Positions 34,309-41,262 of a stretch of DNA of 64,000 bases are shown here, piece after piece. Source of the stretch: Anaerolineae bacterium. GTDB lineage: Bacteria > Chloroflexota > Anaerolineae > Promineifilales > Promineifilaceae. The position numbers and the translations under genes were made by a program. Location of the stretch: NCBI GenBank assembly GCA_020848035.1, contig JADLAX010000065.1, forward strand, positions 62,001 through 126,000. The letters run 5' to 3'. Under the pieces are notes generated by a model. The model had not been told where the DNA came from and ran no database searches. It worked only from the letters and a program-made list of their open reading frames with translations. Position 1 is the first letter of the stretch; the number at the start of each line of letters is the position of its first letter.

Positions 34309-34623
34309 GTGTACGCAATTATTGAAAGTGGTGGCCGGCAATACCGCGCCGAAGCGGGGCACAGCTTCTCCGTCGAAAAGCTTCCCTACGAAGTCGGTGA
34401 GCAGATTGAACTGGAAAATGTCTTGCTCCTGGCGAACGGCGATGATGTAAAAGTTGGTCAACCCACCGTGGCAGGTGTTTCGGTCAAAGCGACTGTTTTG
34501 GAACAGTATCGCGGCGAAAAGATTTTTGTTTGGAAATATAAGCCCAAGAAACGGTATCGTCGGCGTCAGGGTCATCGGCAGAGCTATACCCGGCTGCGGA
34601 TTGACGAGATCGTAGCAGGTTAA
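34309..34623 (+). CDS. rplU: 50S ribosomal protein L21
   Basis: The 104-residue protein starts at GTG 34309, six bases after GGAGG. It begins [12 protein letters not shown] and ends [22 protein letters not shown], both diagnostic of bL21, which binds 23S rRNA. It is first in an operon with rpmA and the L31 fusion gene. Confidence 0.97.
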   Translation: MYAIIESGGRQYRAEAGHSFSVEKLPYEVGEQIELENVLLLANGDDVKVGQPTVAGVSVKATVLEQYRGEKIFVWKYKPKKRYRRRQGHRQSYTRLRIDEIVAG

Positions 34624-34636
34624 AGGAGCGAGTGAC

Positions 34637-34894
34637 ATGGCACATAAGAAAGGTGCAGGTTCAACCAAAAACGGCCGTGATAGTAATTCCAAGCGGCTCG
34701 GTGTAAAGCGCTACGGTGGCGAACACGTCATCCCCGGCAATATCATTATTCGCCAGCGCGGCACCAAAATTAAACCCGGAAATTATGTCGGCATGGGTAA
34801 AGATTACACCATCTTTGCCACTGTCGAAGGTAAAGTAACTTTCGAAATGAAACACGGCCGTAAATACGTCAGCGTGTTCCCTATCGAAAGTTAA
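34637..34894 (+). CDS. rpmA: 50S ribosomal protein L27
   Basis: The 85-residue protein starts [23 protein letters not shown], the standard bL27 N-terminus that reaches into the peptidyl-transferase centre. No N-terminal cleavable extension of the Firmicutes type is present. It lies 13 bp after rplU. Confidence 0.97.
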   Translation: MAHKKGAGSTKNGRDSNSKRLGVKRYGGEHVIPGNIIIRQRGTKIKPGNYVGMGKDYTIFATVEGKVTFEMKHGRKYVSVFPIES

Positions 34895-34910
34895 GGAAGG
34901 CGTTGGTCAC

Positions 34911-35357
34911 ATGAAACAAGATACTCATCCCAAATGGTACCCCGACGCCAAAGTCATTGTTGATGGCGAAGTTGTGATGACCGTGGGCTCCACCCAGCCA
35001 GAAATCCGCGTGGAAATCTGGTCCGGTACCCACCCGTTCTACACCGGCACCCAGCGCCTGGTCGACACCGAAGGTCAGGTAGACCGCTTCATGCGCCGTT
35101 TGCAGCGCCGCGAAGAGCTGGTGAAGCAGGAAGAAGTCATCAAAGAAACGTCCAAACCCACCAACCTCACCGTCGATGGCATGGACCTGGGCACGCGCGC
35201 GACCAAAGCGCTGCAAGATGCCGACATCACCACCGTGGGTGATGTGTTGGAACTGCTGAACCAGGGTGAAGATGCCCTGCTGGCGTTGCCCGGCATTGGC
35301 CAGAAAGCGCTGATCGATATCAAGCGCTACCTGCGTGCCGAAGGTCTCATCGACTAG
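34911..35357 (+). CDS. rpmE: Ribosomal protein L31 fused to an RNA polymerase alpha-CTD-like domain
   Basis: Residues 1-70 are bL31 ([15 protein letters not shown], then [26 protein letters not shown]). The four zinc-ligand cysteines of the classical form are all absent, so it is a C-minus type. A charged linker (about 70-88) leads to residues 89-148, which align closely with the C-terminal domain of RNA polymerase alpha: [19 protein letters not shown] against VDDLELTVRSANCLKAEAI, and [21 protein letters not shown] against [21 protein letters not shown] of E. coli. The helix-hairpin-helix motif PGIGQKAL is intact. The 148-residue length is about twice that of normal L31. It is last in the operon, before a terminator. 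Confidence 0.9.
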   Translation: MKQDTHPKWYPDAKVIVDGEVVMTVGSTQPEIRVEIWSGTHPFYTGTQRLVDTEGQVDRFMRRLQRREELVKQEEVIKETSKPTNLTVDGMDLGTRATKALQDADITTVGDVLELLNQGEDALLALPGIGQKALIDIKRYLRAEGLID

Positions 35358-35390
35358 AGCCGAGCGGGTCAACCTACTCATTATCAAGCT

Positions 35391-35428
35391 AAAAGGGCAG
35401 ATGCGATAACGTATCTGCCCTTTCTTGT
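35391..35428 (+). terminator. Terminator of the rplU-rpmA-rpmE operon
   Basis: AAAGGGCAGAT and ATCTGCCCTTT form an 11-bp stem, followed by CTTGTTTT. Confidence 0.85.
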
Positions 35429-35493
35429 TTTAAGAAGTGGCTGGTGGCTTGTTGTTTGTACCTGGACAGGAATTCTGTAAAAAGCCGGTTAGA

Positions 35494-35544
35494 GGCGTGG
35501 GCATCCTCAGATGCCCCTCGCCCGCATCTGAGGATGCCCACGCC
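35494..35544. repeat. Perfect 21-bp inverted repeat upstream of tdk
   Basis: GGCGTGGGCATCCTCAGATGC and its exact complement flank a nine-base loop. Outer GGAATTC (about 35469) and GAATTCC (about 35547) extend the symmetry. It is probably a dispersed repeat and may fold in the tdk leader. Confidence 0.8.
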
Positions 35545-35599
35545 GCGAATTCCGACGTTTGATGGTTGAGCAACTCACCGCTGCATCAGGAGGAGGATT

Positions 35600-36190
35600 A
35601 TGAGCAAACATTCCAAAGGTCGCATTGAAATTATTTGCGGCAGCATGTTTAGCGGCAAAACGGAGGAGCTGATTCGTCGCTTGCGCCGTGCCCAAATTGC
35701 CCGCCAACAGGTGCAGGTGTTTAAACCTGTCATTGACAATCGCTACCACGCGGAAAAGGTTACGTCCCACAACGGGGCCGATTTTCAGGCGCAGCCGGTG
35801 GCCTCGTCGGGGCGGATTTTGGAGACGCTGGACGAAGACACCACTGTGGTGGCTATTGATGAGGTGCAGTTTTTTGATACGGCCGTCATCGACGTCTGTG
35901 AACAGTTGGTGGCCGAAGGCAAACGGGTCATCTGTGCCGGGCTAGACATGGATTTTCGCGGCGTGCCTTTTGGCCCCATGCCCGATCTGCTGGCCCGTGC
36001 CGAACTGGTGAGTAAGCTGCACGCCATTTGCGTGGTCTGTGGCGAAGAAGCCAGCCGCACCCAACGCCTCATCGACGGCCGTCCCGCCGCCTACGACGAT
36101 CCCATCGTGCTGGTGGGTGCCGCCGAAGTGTACGAAGCACGCTGCCGCGACTGCCACCAGGTGCTGCCCGCCCGCAACGGCCGTCACTAA
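35600..36190 (+). CDS. tdk: Thymidine kinase
   Basis: The 196-residue type II thymidine kinase has P-loop [11 protein letters not shown] (residues 13-23), the acidic motif AIDEVQFFD, lasso region [14 protein letters not shown], and zinc-binding pairs CVVC and CRDC. It phosphorylates thymidine with ATP in nucleoside salvage. AGGAGGAG precedes ATG 35600. It is 13 bp upstream of hpt, giving a salvage operon. Confidence 0.96.
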   Translation: MSKHSKGRIEIICGSMFSGKTEELIRRLRRAQIARQQVQVFKPVIDNRYHAEKVTSHNGADFQAQPVASSGRILETLDEDTTVVAIDEVQFFDTAVIDVCEQLVAEGKRVICAGLDMDFRGVPFGPMPDLLARAELVSKLHAICVVCGEEASRTQRLIDGRPAAYDDPIVLVGAAEVYEARCRDCHQVLPARNGRH

Positions 36191-36202
36191 ACAGGGGAAT
36201 TT

Positions 36203-36775
36203 ATGAGCCAAAATAACCAGGATTTATACCAGGACATTGATCGCATTCTTATTGACAGCCCGGAAATTCAAGCCCGCATCCTCACGCTGGCGGCAGCTAT
36301 CGACGCCGACTACGCCGACAAGGACGATTTGCTGCTGATTTGTGTGCTGAAGGGTGGCTACGTCTTTTTGTCAGATTTGAGCCGGGCGCTGCAGCGGCCG
36401 CATCATCTCGACTTCATGGGCATCTCCAGCTACGGCAAAGGCACCACCAGCAGTGGTGCCGTGCAGATTATTATGGACTTGAAGCAGCCGTTAAACGGCC
36501 GTCACGTCCTCATCGTCGAAGATATCATCGACAGCGGCCACACGCTGAGCTACCTGCGCCAGAACTTGCTGGCCCGCCAGCCCGCCTCGCTCAAAATTTG
36601 CACGCTGCTCAACAAACCATCCCGCCGCGAGGTGGACGTTGCGGTGGACTATGTTGGGTTTGATATTCCCGATGAATTTGTGGTAGGCTATGGCCTGGAT
36701 TTTGACGAGTTGTACCGCAATTTCCCGTTTATTGCCGTGCTGAAGCCAGAAGTTTTTGCCCATTTGAACCTGTAA
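36203..36775 (+). CDS. hpt: Hypoxanthine phosphoribosyltransferase
   Basis: The 190-residue protein has the PRPP-binding motif VLIVEDIIDSGHTL, the flexible-loop region ISSYGKGTTSSG and the purine-contact end PDEFVVGYGLDFDELYRNFPFIAVL. It converts hypoxanthine or guanine plus PRPP to nucleotides. It follows tdk with a short gap. Confidence 0.96.
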   Translation: MSQNNQDLYQDIDRILIDSPEIQARILTLAAAIDADYADKDDLLLICVLKGGYVFLSDLSRALQRPHHLDFMGISSYGKGTTSSGAVQIIMDLKQPLNGRHVLIVEDIIDSGHTLSYLRQNLLARQPASLKICTLLNKPSRREVDVAVDYVGFDIPDEFVVGYGLDFDELYRNFPFIAVLKPEVFAHLNL

Positions 36776-36855
36776 TTACCCAGCTACTCAATTACCCAAT
36801 TACAATTTTTGTAGTCGAGTAATTGCGTAATTGCGTAATTGGGTAATTGAGTCAT
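36776..36855. repeat. Word-type hairpin: ACTCAATTACCCAATTAC
   Basis: A perfect 18-bp inverted repeat (36786-36803 and 36835-36852) is built from AATTACCC/GGGTAATT words and fills the spacer between hpt and the next gene. The distal arm ends six bases before the ATG, so it may occlude translation initiation. Confidence 0.75.
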
Positions 36856-36858
36856 TTT

Positions 36859-38538
36859 ATGAGCAGTGATTTGCCAGATTTAACCGCCTATGTTGGTCGG
36901 TGGGTGGCCCTGGTGGGGTCGCAGGTAACCGGTGTGGGTGAATCGCCCGACGCGGCGCTGCAAATGGCCCGCCACAGCCGCCCCAAGGAACGTTTTACCC
37001 TGCGCTTTGTCGATGATCCGGCGGGGGAACCCCTGGTACTGTCGCCGCTGCTGGCACGGTTACGGCCGTTGTTCTACACCCAAGCCCAGCCTGTCTACCT
37101 GGTCGGTGGGGCGGTGCGTGATGCCCTGTTGGGCCGCGTCAGCCACGATCTGGACTTTGTGGTGCCGGCCAACGCCATCAAGCTGGCCTTTGCCGTGGCC
37201 GATGCCCTGGAAGTGCCCGCCTACGTGCTGGATCGCGAGCGGGACACCGGGCGGGTCATCCTGCCGGACGCCCACACCAGCCTCGATTTTGCCCGCTTTC
37301 GTGGCCCTGACCTGGCCGCCGACCTGCGCGAGCGTGATCTGACGATTAACGCCATGGCTCTGCCCGCTACGGCTACCAGCACGGCGTCGCTCATCGACCT
37401 GCACAACGGGCAGACGGACCTGAAGGCGGGTTTGGTGCGCGCCATTCACCAGAACAGCCTGCGCGACGACCCGGTCCGGGCGCTGCGGGCGGTGCGGTTG
37501 GTTCACAGCCTGGGTTTCGCGCTGGCCCCGGAGATGGAAACGGCCGTTCGCGCCACTGCTCCCCAGCTGCATGAAAGCGCCACCGAACGGCTGCGCGATG
37601 AACTGCTGAAGTTGCTGGCAACGGCCGTCCCGCACCGCGCCATTGCCGATCTGGCCCGGCTGGGTCTGCTGGCCGAACTGCTGCCCGACATCTTGGCCCT
37701 GACCACCGTCGAGCAATCCCCACCGCACCACGAACCTGTTTTTGCCCATACCCTCTCTGTGCTGCGCTGGCTTACCCTGGTGGAAGCGGCGGTTGAACCG
37801 CAAAACACGTCGGGCTCAGGTCAAAATAACTTCGCGTCCACTGCGCTGTCTGCGGTAGAAAACGTTCTGGAGCCATATGCCGAAAAAATTCATGCGCTGT
37901 GGCAGGTGGAAGTAGATGGGGGGCTGAACGGCCGTCTTCTCCTTCGTCTTGGGGCGCTGTTTCATGATGTGGGCAAGGCCCACACCCAAACCGTCGAGCC
38001 GGACGAGGCAATGGGCCAGCGGATTCGCTTTTTGGGGCATGACCAGGTGGGCGCGGATTTAACTGGGGAAATTTTGCACCGGTTCTGCCTGAGTAACGAG
38101 GCGGCGGCTGTGGTGAAGAAAATGGTCGCCGGGCACATGCGGCCGCTGCAATTGGCCAACAGCGGCGGCAATCCGTCGCGGCGGGTGGTGTTTCGCTACT
38201 TCCGCGATACGGCCGCAGCGGGCATCGGCATTGCCCTGCTTGCCCTGGCCGACCACCTGGCTACCTACAACGGCCCCGGACCAGACCGGCCCTGGCAGGC
38301 GCTGCTTCAGGTGGTCCAAACCTTGTGCCACCACTACTTTGACCGGCACGAAGAAACGGTGGCGCCGCCGCCACTGATCGACGGCCGTACCCTCATGGAA
38401 CGGCTGCACCTCTCGCCTGGGCCGGAAATCGGCCGTTTGCTGCGGCTCATCCAGGAAGCGCAGGCGGCAGGGGAAGTGAACTCGGTAGAAACGGCCGTGG
38501 CCCTGGCGCGGCAAGCCTACACACCAACCAAATTATAA
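36859..38538 (+). CDS. CCA-adding-type tRNA nucleotidyltransferase with HD domain
   Basis: The start is ATG 36859. An in-frame TTG at 36847 lies inside the repeat. Residues 1-50 resemble a small DUF5678-like domain (YVGRWVALVGSQVTGVGESPDAALQ). The nucleotidyltransferase core follows with VGGAVRDALLGRVSHDLDFVV (the G-G-x-V-R-D and DxD motifs), ERDLTINAMAL and RDDPVRALRAVRL. An HD phosphohydrolase domain follows with LGALFHDVGKAHT. The protein belongs to class II CCA-adding or poly(A) polymerase enzymes. Which of the two reactions it performs cannot be told from sequence alone. Confidence 0.88.
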   Translation: MSSDLPDLTAYVGRWVALVGSQVTGVGESPDAALQMARHSRPKERFTLRFVDDPAGEPLVLSPLLARLRPLFYTQAQPVYLVGGAVRDALLGRVSHDLDFVVPANAIKLAFAVADALEVPAYVLDRERDTGRVILPDAHTSLDFARFRGPDLAADLRERDLTINAMALPATATSTASLIDLHNGQTDLKAGLVRAIHQNSLRDDPVRALRAVRLVHSLGFALAPEMETAVRATAPQLHESATERLRDELLKLLATAVPHRAIADLARLGLLAELLPDILALTTVEQSPPHHEPVFAHTLSVLRWLTLVEAAVEPQNTSGSGQNNFASTALSAVENVLEPYAEKIHALWQVEVDGGLNGRLLLRLGALFHDVGKAHTQTVEPDEAMGQRIRFLGHDQVGADLTGEILHRFCLSNEAAAVVKKMVAGHMRPLQLANSGGNPSRRVVFRYFRDTAAAGIGIALLALADHLATYNGPGPDRPWQALLQVVQTLCHHYFDRHEETVAPPPLIDGRTLMERLHLSPGPEIGRLLRLIQEAQAAGEVNSVETAVALARQAYTPTKL

Positions 38539-38799
38539 GCCTGAACCCGGTTCTTCTATAAGAAACAGTAATCAATCCCGCCCATCTGCCCGTGTAGAGT
38601 TTGCTAAAAAAAGATATACTTATCTACCAATGGGCCTACTCTAAAGAAATTCAGCTTTAGGGTCGCCGCCCTGGTAACCACCTATTACGCACAGCAGCAT
38701 GGTCAAACCAGTCTGCTGGCACCAGCAAGAACCGGGGTCAAGACCCCACCTGTCTAAACCATTTCAACCATTTACTGCAGAGTATGATTGGAGGTACTC
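38539..38799 (+). promoter_or_regulatory. Leader region of citrate synthase gene
   Basis: No gene is visible in this 261-bp stretch. TATACT near 38616 may be a -10 box. Downstream, potential stems include GGTCAAACCAG...CTGGCACCAG and CCGGGGTCAAGACCCC. No known riboswitch consensus was recognised. Confidence 0.3.
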
Positions 38800-40086
38800 A
38801 TGTCAAAAGATACCCTAACTATTACCGATAACCGAACCGGCCGCTCCTATGAGATTCCCATTCAGCACGATACGATCGACGCCAGTGCCCTGCGCCAGAT
38901 CAAAATTAACGAAGATGATTTTGGCATGATGAGCTACGATCCGGCCTTCAAAAATACCGCTTCGACCAAGAGCAGCATCACCTACATTGATGGTGACAAA
39001 GGGATTTTGGAGTATCGCGGTTACCCCATTGAGCAGCTGGCCGAAAAATCAACCTACCTCGAAACAGCCTACCTGATTTTGTACGGCGAACTGCCCACCA
39101 AAGAGCAGTACAGCGAGTGGGAGCACGTGATTCTGCACCACACCTTTGTTCATGAGAACATCACCCAGCTCATGAAAGCGTTCCGGCACGATGCGCATCC
39201 GATGGGTATGTACATCGCTACGCTGGCGGCCATGTCTACCTACTACCCGGAAGGGCGCGACATTTCTGATCCGTGGATTCGTACCAAGCAGATTCACCGC
39301 CTGGTGGCCAAGCTGCCCACCGTCGCGGCCTTTTCTTACCGCCACAGCCGTGGCCTGCCCTACGTTTACCCGGACAATGATTTGAGCTACACGGGCAACT
39401 TCCTGAACATGCTGGACAAGATGACGGAAGTCAAATACCAGCCGAACCCGGTGCTGGAACGGGCGCTGGATGTGCTGTTCATTTTACACGCCGACCACGA
39501 GCAGAACTGCGGCACGGCGACGATGCGCGTCATTGGCTCCAGCCACACCGACCCCTACACGGCGATGGCGGGGGCGGCGGCGGCGCTGTATGGACCGCTG
39601 CACGGCGGCGCCAACGAAGCGGTGCTGCGTATGCTGGTGGAGATTGGCGATATCAAACACGTGCCGGAATTTATTCAGGGCGTCAAGAACCGTGAACGGC
39701 TGCTGATGGGTTTTGGCCATCGTGTGTACAAAAATTACGATCCGCGGGCGCGCATCATTAAGCAGGTGGCCGATGAGGTGTTTGAGGTGACGGGCAAAAA
39801 CCCGCTGCTGGACATTGCTCTGGAGCTGGAGCGGATTGCGCTGGAAGATGATTATTTTGTACAGCGTAATCTGTACCCGAACGTGGACTTCTACTCGGGC
39901 ATCATTTACCAGGCGATGCGTTTCCCGATTTCGATGTTCCCGGTGCTGTTTGCTATTCCGCGGACGATTGGTTGGTTGGCGCAGTGGGTGGAGATGCTGG
40001 AGGATTCGGAGCAGAAGATTGCCCGGCCGCGCCAGATTTATCTTGGCGAGCGCACACGCGATTTTGTGCCGATGGCTGAGCGGTAA
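38800..40086 (+). CDS. gltA: Citrate synthase
   Basis: The start is ATG 38800 with GGAGG five bases upstream. The 428-residue protein has all family motifs: LEYRGYPIEQLAEKST, HADHEQNCGTATMRV, GPLHGGANEAVLRML with the first catalytic His, GFGHRVYKNYDPRA with the second, and PNVDFYSGIIYQAM with the catalytic Asp. It condenses acetyl-CoA with oxaloacetate as the entry step of the TCA cycle. It has the long hexameric bacterial type length. Confidence 0.97.
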   Translation: MSKDTLTITDNRTGRSYEIPIQHDTIDASALRQIKINEDDFGMMSYDPAFKNTASTKSSITYIDGDKGILEYRGYPIEQLAEKSTYLETAYLILYGELPTKEQYSEWEHVILHHTFVHENITQLMKAFRHDAHPMGMYIATLAAMSTYYPEGRDISDPWIRTKQIHRLVAKLPTVAAFSYRHSRGLPYVYPDNDLSYTGNFLNMLDKMTEVKYQPNPVLERALDVLFILHADHEQNCGTATMRVIGSSHTDPYTAMAGAAAALYGPLHGGANEAVLRMLVEIGDIKHVPEFIQGVKNRERLLMGFGHRVYKNYDPRARIIKQVADEVFEVTGKNPLLDIALELERIALEDDYFVQRNLYPNVDFYSGIIYQAMRFPISMFPVLFAIPRTIGWLAQWVEMLEDSEQKIARPRQIYLGERTRDFVPMAER

Positions 40087-40113
40087 TCGGTTATCCGTAA
40101 AAAGTGATTGGTA

Positions 40114-40150
40114 AAAAAGACGGCCGTTTCCCCCAAACGGCCGTCTTTTT
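40114..40150. terminator. Bidirectional terminator from two ACGGCCGT motifs
   Basis: AAAAAGACGGCCGTTT, loop CCCCC and the exact complement form a 16-bp stem ending in a T-tract, between the convergent gltA and DUF2203 genes. Confidence 0.88.
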
Positions 40151-40154
40151 CTTT

Positions 40155-40529
40155 CTAGTCAATTTCCTGCCGCCCGGCAAAACCGGTGTGCAGTTCGTGG
40201 TAATGGGCGACCCGATCTTCGCCATAACGCCAGCAAAGGTAAACGTCACGGCCGTTGCGCTGGGAGAGAAAGTCCAGCAGCCCGGCGTTTACATCCTTGA
40301 TGACCACGCCGTAGGCCCGAATTTTCTCCAGCATACGCTCAATGGCCACAAAATCCTGTGTAAGAATAGACAGCTCGGCTGCCCCCACGTTGCTGCGGTA
40401 ATCCCCCAACAGGTGGCCCATTTGCTGCGCCAGCCGCGAGGCCCGGGCGCGCCGCGCCAGCAGCTGTTTCATTATTGGTTCCAGGGTAGGCAGCAGGGCA
40501 TTTGCTTCGGCAACGGTAAAATATTTCAT
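40155..40529 (-). CDS. DUF2203 family protein
   Basis: The 124-residue helical protein has the DUF2203 features: MKYFTVAEANALLPTLEPIMKQLL, then GVVIKDVNAGLLDFLSQRNGRDVYLCWRYGEDRVAHYHEL. The latter segment holds conserved His and Glu residues that may bind a metal. Start ATG 40529 was chosen over the adjacent GTG 40532. Function is unknown. It lies downstream of erpA on the same strand, after erpA's terminator. Confidence 0.85.
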   Translation of the reverse strand: MKYFTVAEANALLPTLEPIMKQLLARRARASRLAQQMGHLLGDYRSNVGAAELSILTQDFVAIERMLEKIRAYGVVIKDVNAGLLDFLSQRNGRDVYLCWRYGEDRVAHYHELHTGFAGRQEID

Positions 40530-40543
40530 CACATTTCAACAAA

Positions 40544-40567
40544 AAAACGGGGCGTTTTTGCGCCCCG
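40544..40567 (-). terminator. Terminator of erpA
   Basis: On the minus strand, CGGGGCG, six-base loop and CGCCCCG are followed by a run of Ts, 30 bp after the erpA stop. Confidence 0.8.
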
Positions 40568-40597
40568 CTCAGCTAACAATAAAGGTAAACGGCCGAT

Positions 40598-40993
40598 TTA
40601 GCCACAGCTGCAGCCGCCGCCCGAAGCGCCCGCGCTGCCTGCTGTTTTGAAAGACGTGCCGCAGCCACAGCTGGAAACGGCATTCGGATTGTCAATTTTG
40701 AAGCCGCCGCCCATGATGCTGTCTTCGTAATCGATGGTGGCGTTGTTCAGGTACATCATGCTGGTGGGGTCGATAAACACTTTCACCCCATCCCGTTCGA
40801 TGACGTGGTCATATGGCCGTGCTTCTGCTTCTAAAGCCATGCCATATTGCAGCCCGGAGCAGCCACCGCCGGAAACAAAAACGCGCAAACCATGATTGGG
40901 AACTTCTTTTTGGACCAAGAGGTTCTTCACGATAGCCACTGCGGCGTCTGTCAGGTTAATTGTTTCTACATTTGTTTGTTCAAGAAGGTCCAT
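40598..40993 (-). CDS. erpA: Iron-sulfur cluster insertion protein, ErpA/IscA family
   Basis: The 131-residue A-type carrier has the three cluster-binding cysteines in GGGCSGLQYG and SSCGCGTSF. It receives Fe-S clusters and passes them to apo-enzymes. The C-terminal tail of 17 residues (GASGGGCSCG) carries two extra cysteines, which is not usual for the family. AAGGAA lies upstream of the ATG. No isc or suf genes are nearby. Confidence 0.93.
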   Translation of the reverse strand: MDLLEQTNVETINLTDAAVAIVKNLLVQKEVPNHGLRVFVSGGGCSGLQYGMALEAEARPYDHVIERDGVKVFIDPTSMMYLNNATIDYEDSIMGGGFKIDNPNAVSSCGCGTSFKTAGSAGASGGGCSCG

Positions 40994-41134
40994 GGTTCCT
41001 TTCCTTGTTTACATGATTTGAATTGCTTACGGTATGCCCTGGCATTCTAGCAAGCAAACGGACTCGTGTCAATTTATACGGCCGTTTTCTTATAAAATAT
41101 CAACAGTTTGGCCCTGCTGGGGCCGGTTCGTCAA

Positions 41135-41163
41135 TTGTCGTGTTCCCGGGGGCATGATACAAT
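41135..41163 (+). promoter_or_regulatory. Promoter of aspS
   Basis: TTGTCG (41135-41140) and TACAAT (41158-41163) are 17 bp apart, leaving a leader of about 90 nt. Confidence 0.6.
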
Positions 41164-41262
41164 TTTCACAATCACAAGGAGCCCAATTTCAAGGGAACAG
41201 GGTTGGCTTCATGCAGCGGGACTCGCTCTCAGAAAAGCTCTAGAAACGGAAGGTAAATCAAC

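Noticed and set aside
34840-35357. L31 extension as a frameshift artefact
   Set aside because: The reading frame is continuous, codon use is uniform, the alpha-CTD alignment is in register and the terminator follows at the expected distance. An independent check is still worthwhile.
41000-41262. T-box riboswitch before aspS
   Set aside because: No T-box sequence or terminator/antiterminator pair was found in the leader.
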